The notes under the pieces: generated by a model | Seen by the model: the letters and a program-made list of their open reading frames with translations, nothing else | Told to the model about the DNA's origin: nothing | Database searches by the model: none | Shown here: positions 62,360 through 64,000 of the stretch, one piece after another | Layout of the letters: every line of letters starts with the position of its first letter | How positions within the stretch are numbered: position 1 is the first letter of the stretch | Position numbers and translations under genes: made by a program | NCBI GenBank assembly: GCA_900556135.1 | Contig: USNR01000001.1 | Location: 1 to 64,000 of the forward strand | Origin: an uncultured Clostridium sp. | Lineage (GTDB): Bacteria; Bacillota; Clostridia; TANB77; CAG-508 | Length of the DNA: 64,000 nucleotides | Reading direction: 5' to 3'

Positions 62360-63487
62360 CTAACTTTTTTCTAATACCTCATTATATATTTTCGCCATCT
62401 TTTCTACTACACTTGTTGACGTGTAATCTTCTATATCAATTCCTGGATTATAACATTCTTGTAAATTATTATAATTCGATTTTACATATTTTATCTTATC
62501 ATATATTTCAGATAAATCATTTACTAAAAATCCATTTTTTCCTTCACAAATCAAATCTCTATTTCCTCTACAATCTGTCGCTATAATAATTTTTTTCTTA
62601 TATATAGCTTCCAATATATTAAGCGGTAAACCTTCTTGTCTACTTGCCGATATAACCACATTAGCAACATCTAAAAATTTATTAATTTGATCTGTAAACT
62701 CTATAGTTTTTATAGCGTTTTCTAATCCTCTTTTCTCTATTTCTCTTTGAACCTCTCCATTCAGAATATCATCACCAATCAAAAGTATTTTTATATTCTG
62801 ATTTTTTATATCTGTTTTAGCTAGCTCTTCTATTAATTGGATTTGTCTTTTCCTTTTAGAGTACTCTGCAATATATATAACAATAAAATCTTCTTTATTT
62901 AATCCATATTTTTTATATGTGTTTTCAACTTCTGCTTGTGCTGTTTTTTCACTTATTCTTTCTTTATTAAATCCTACCCCATTAATATACTTTACTTTTA
63001 CATTTTTAAAGTGCTTTTGGGTAAAATTATAATCTTCTTTGTTCATAACTAACAATAAATCAGTATATTTCATTAAATATCTTTCAATTGGATAAAATAT
63101 AATCCAGTAATAAAATGGGCATCCTTTATAAAAATGAAACCCATGACAAGTATATATGAGTTTTGCATTTGTTCTGGAAAATTTGTGTGCTAATCTTGTT
63201 ACCACAGACCCTACTGGTGTATGAGTATGTATTAATTTATACTTGTTTTGTTTTAAGTTTTTTGTTAATTTCCAGATTGCCTTGCAATTTTTTATACTAA
63301 ATGGATTTCTTGTCATATTTAAGTTTATCTTTTTAGCTCCCACTATTTCCTTATCTGTATTTGTTGCTACATATACATCCCATTTATTTTTATTAAACCA
63401 TTTTATATATGGCATATGACATAATAAAATATGTCTATCTGTATTTGCTGTTATTAAAACTTTTTTGTTTATTTTTTTTTCTTCCAT
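62360..63487 (-). CDS. Glycosyltransferase family 4 (EpsD-like)
   Basis: 375 residues. VLITANTDRHILLCHMPYIK, YKLIHTHTPVGSVVTRLAH and LIYTCHGFHFYKGCPF are an EpsD/PglA-like acceptor half; FIVIYIAEYSKRKRQIQLI, ILLIGDDILNGEVQ and ISASRQEGLPLNILEA the donor half. First gene of the polysaccharide operon, perhaps adding the second sugar. Its upstream gene is separated by a terminator. Confidence 0.88.
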   Translation of the reverse strand: MEEKKINKKVLITANTDRHILLCHMPYIKWFNKNKWDVYVATNTDKEIVGAKKINLNMTRNPFSIKNCKAIWKLTKNLKQNKYKLIHTHTPVGSVVTRLAHKFSRTNAKLIYTCHGFHFYKGCPFYYWIIFYPIERYLMKYTDLLLVMNKEDYNFTQKHFKNVKVKYINGVGFNKERISEKTAQAEVENTYKKYGLNKEDFIVIYIAEYSKRKRQIQLIEELAKTDIKNQNIKILLIGDDILNGEVQREIEKRGLENAIKTIEFTDQINKFLDVANVVISASRQEGLPLNILEAIYKKKIIIATDCRGNRDLICEGKNGFLVNDLSEIYDKIKYVKSNYNNLQECYNPGIDIEDYTSTSVVEKMAKIYNEVLEKS

Positions 63488-63506
63488 AATTATTTCCTAT
63501 ACATAT

Positions 63507-63538
63507 AAAGCAATATAGTTTCTATGCTATATTGCTTT
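63507..63538 (-). terminator. Intrinsic terminator between the surface-protein gene and the polysaccharide operon
   Basis: AAAGCAATATAG (63527-63538) and CTATATTGCTTT (63507-63518) form a 12-bp stem with an 8-nt loop. Confidence 0.75.
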
Positions 63539-63684
63539 ATATTACTTTTAAATTAATTTGTAATTTTTATTTTATATAGCTCTCACTCTAAGTTTTGTTA
63601 TACCCTTCTTTTATTATTTGCAGTATATCACAACACATATATCCAGTCAATACGGATATAAATTTTTGAGAGCCTATCTGATTT

Positions 63685-64000
63685 TTATTCATATAAATCA
63701 TCCATTGTAATATCAGACCTTAGAAAAACTACCGGACGAACCGCGCGGCTATAGTAGTTCTCTCCACCATTTGAACCAAACATAGCGAGAGTTCCAACGC
63801 AAGAAACATAACCATATGCTACATGGGCAATCCCCCAACAACAGCCATTTGAGTAAACATTAACCGCACGCGAAGCAAGCCAGTAATAATATTCATTGGG
63901 CCAACTTCCAAATAATGCCTTATATAATGAGGTTCCACCTATTTCATTGCCTGCAGCATAATAATATGCATCAGTTGTTACTTTTAAAATTCCCTTTTCT
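63685..64000 (-). CDS. 3' end of a lectin-like surface protein (pilin-like family)
   Basis: About 104 C-terminal residues are present; the start is outside the window. The sequence KVTTDAYYYAAGNEIGG is followed by YYYWLASRAVNVYSNGCCWG and ENYYSRAVRPVVFLRSD. The W-L-A-S-R ... R-P-V-V pattern occurs at the C-terminus of clostridial pilin-like surface proteins with variable lectin-type heads. Codons here are G+C-rich (CGC GCG, CGT CCG, GGG) against an AT-rich background, a trait of diversified or transferred sequence. No reverse transcriptase is seen. Confidence 0.6.
   Translation of the reverse strand, partial: EKGILKVTTDAYYYAAGNEIGGTSLYKALFGSWPNEYYYWLASRAVNVYSNGCCWGIAHVAYGYVSCVGTLAMFGSNGGENYYSRAVRPVVFLRSDITMDDLYE

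Noticed and set aside
1..64000. tRNA, rRNA or CRISPR array
   Set aside because: No tRNA cloverleaf, rRNA sequence or regularly spaced repeats seen on either strand. The four dispersed elements are too few and unevenly spaced.
1..64000. Diversity-generating reverse transcriptase
   Set aside because: None of the open frames carries a reverse-transcriptase core (YxDD), so the retroelement idea rests only on the tails.

Overview
AT-rich window (about 30% G+C by eye) from an endospore-forming member of the Clostridia (Bacillota), probably an uncultured gut lineage. Spore genes place it: spoIIAA-spoIIAB-sigF, spoIID, a SpoIIQ-like LytM protein, yunB, a DUF3794/LysM protein and sleB. The yrzB-ruvX-ireB, remA/rpoZ/priA/def/fmt and asp23/amaP/nusB/xseAB clusters are typical Firmicute housekeeping blocks. 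No lineage can be named more closely. Almost every gene lies on the minus strand; the one intact plus-strand gene is at 51055-51657. I see no tRNA, rRNA or CRISPR array.

Layout. 1-5400 is an accessory island: two internally deleted serine recombinases, a uracil-DNA-glycosylase-like protein, and a tight KilA-N / ASCH-kinase fusion / DUF4145 array. That array and one recombinase are bracketed by a 39-bp direct repeat that could be attachment-site remnants. 5400-7810 encodes an odd transcription-factor chimera (sigma region 4 plus two RNA polymerase alpha C-terminal domains) and a small basic partner whose paralogue sits at 35515. 7877-29985 is mainly housekeeping: nucleotide sanitation, ruvX-ireB, folate/fMet metabolism, exonuclease VII, nusB, Asp23/AmaP, PriA and RsmE. 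It is broken by a TadZ-like ATPase operon and a pilin-like gene. 30079-35470 holds an MgtA ATPase, a short pilin-like gene and an MFS transporter. 36165-40233 is the spoIIA-spoIID-spoIIQ block, flanked by inverted repeats, with a one-base frameshift near the end of spoIID. 40256-42752 is a two-gene membrane/glycosyltransferase unit, followed by rplM-rpsI, an LRR pilin-like gene, spore genes, veg and a three-gene cluster of TasA/camelysin-like exported proteins. 51708-63487 is one polysaccharide operon: ligase/polymerase, ABC exporter, seven glycosyltransferases and a radical SAM protein. The window ends in the 3' part of another pilin-like or lectin-type surface gene.

The most interesting signals: (1) a ~145-nt dispersed element, four copies, whose flanking stems differ in sequence but keep pairing; two copies lie in the 5' leaders of pilin-like genes; (2) a shared promoter architecture for those genes and a TasA-like gene; (3) pilin-like proteins carrying swappable C-terminal domains, two or three of which resemble C-type-lectin/FGE variable tails; (4) a hairpin that buries the sleB ribosome-binding site; (5) the sigma4/alpha-CTD chimera with an exact 420-bp internal duplication; (6) the spoIID frameshift.
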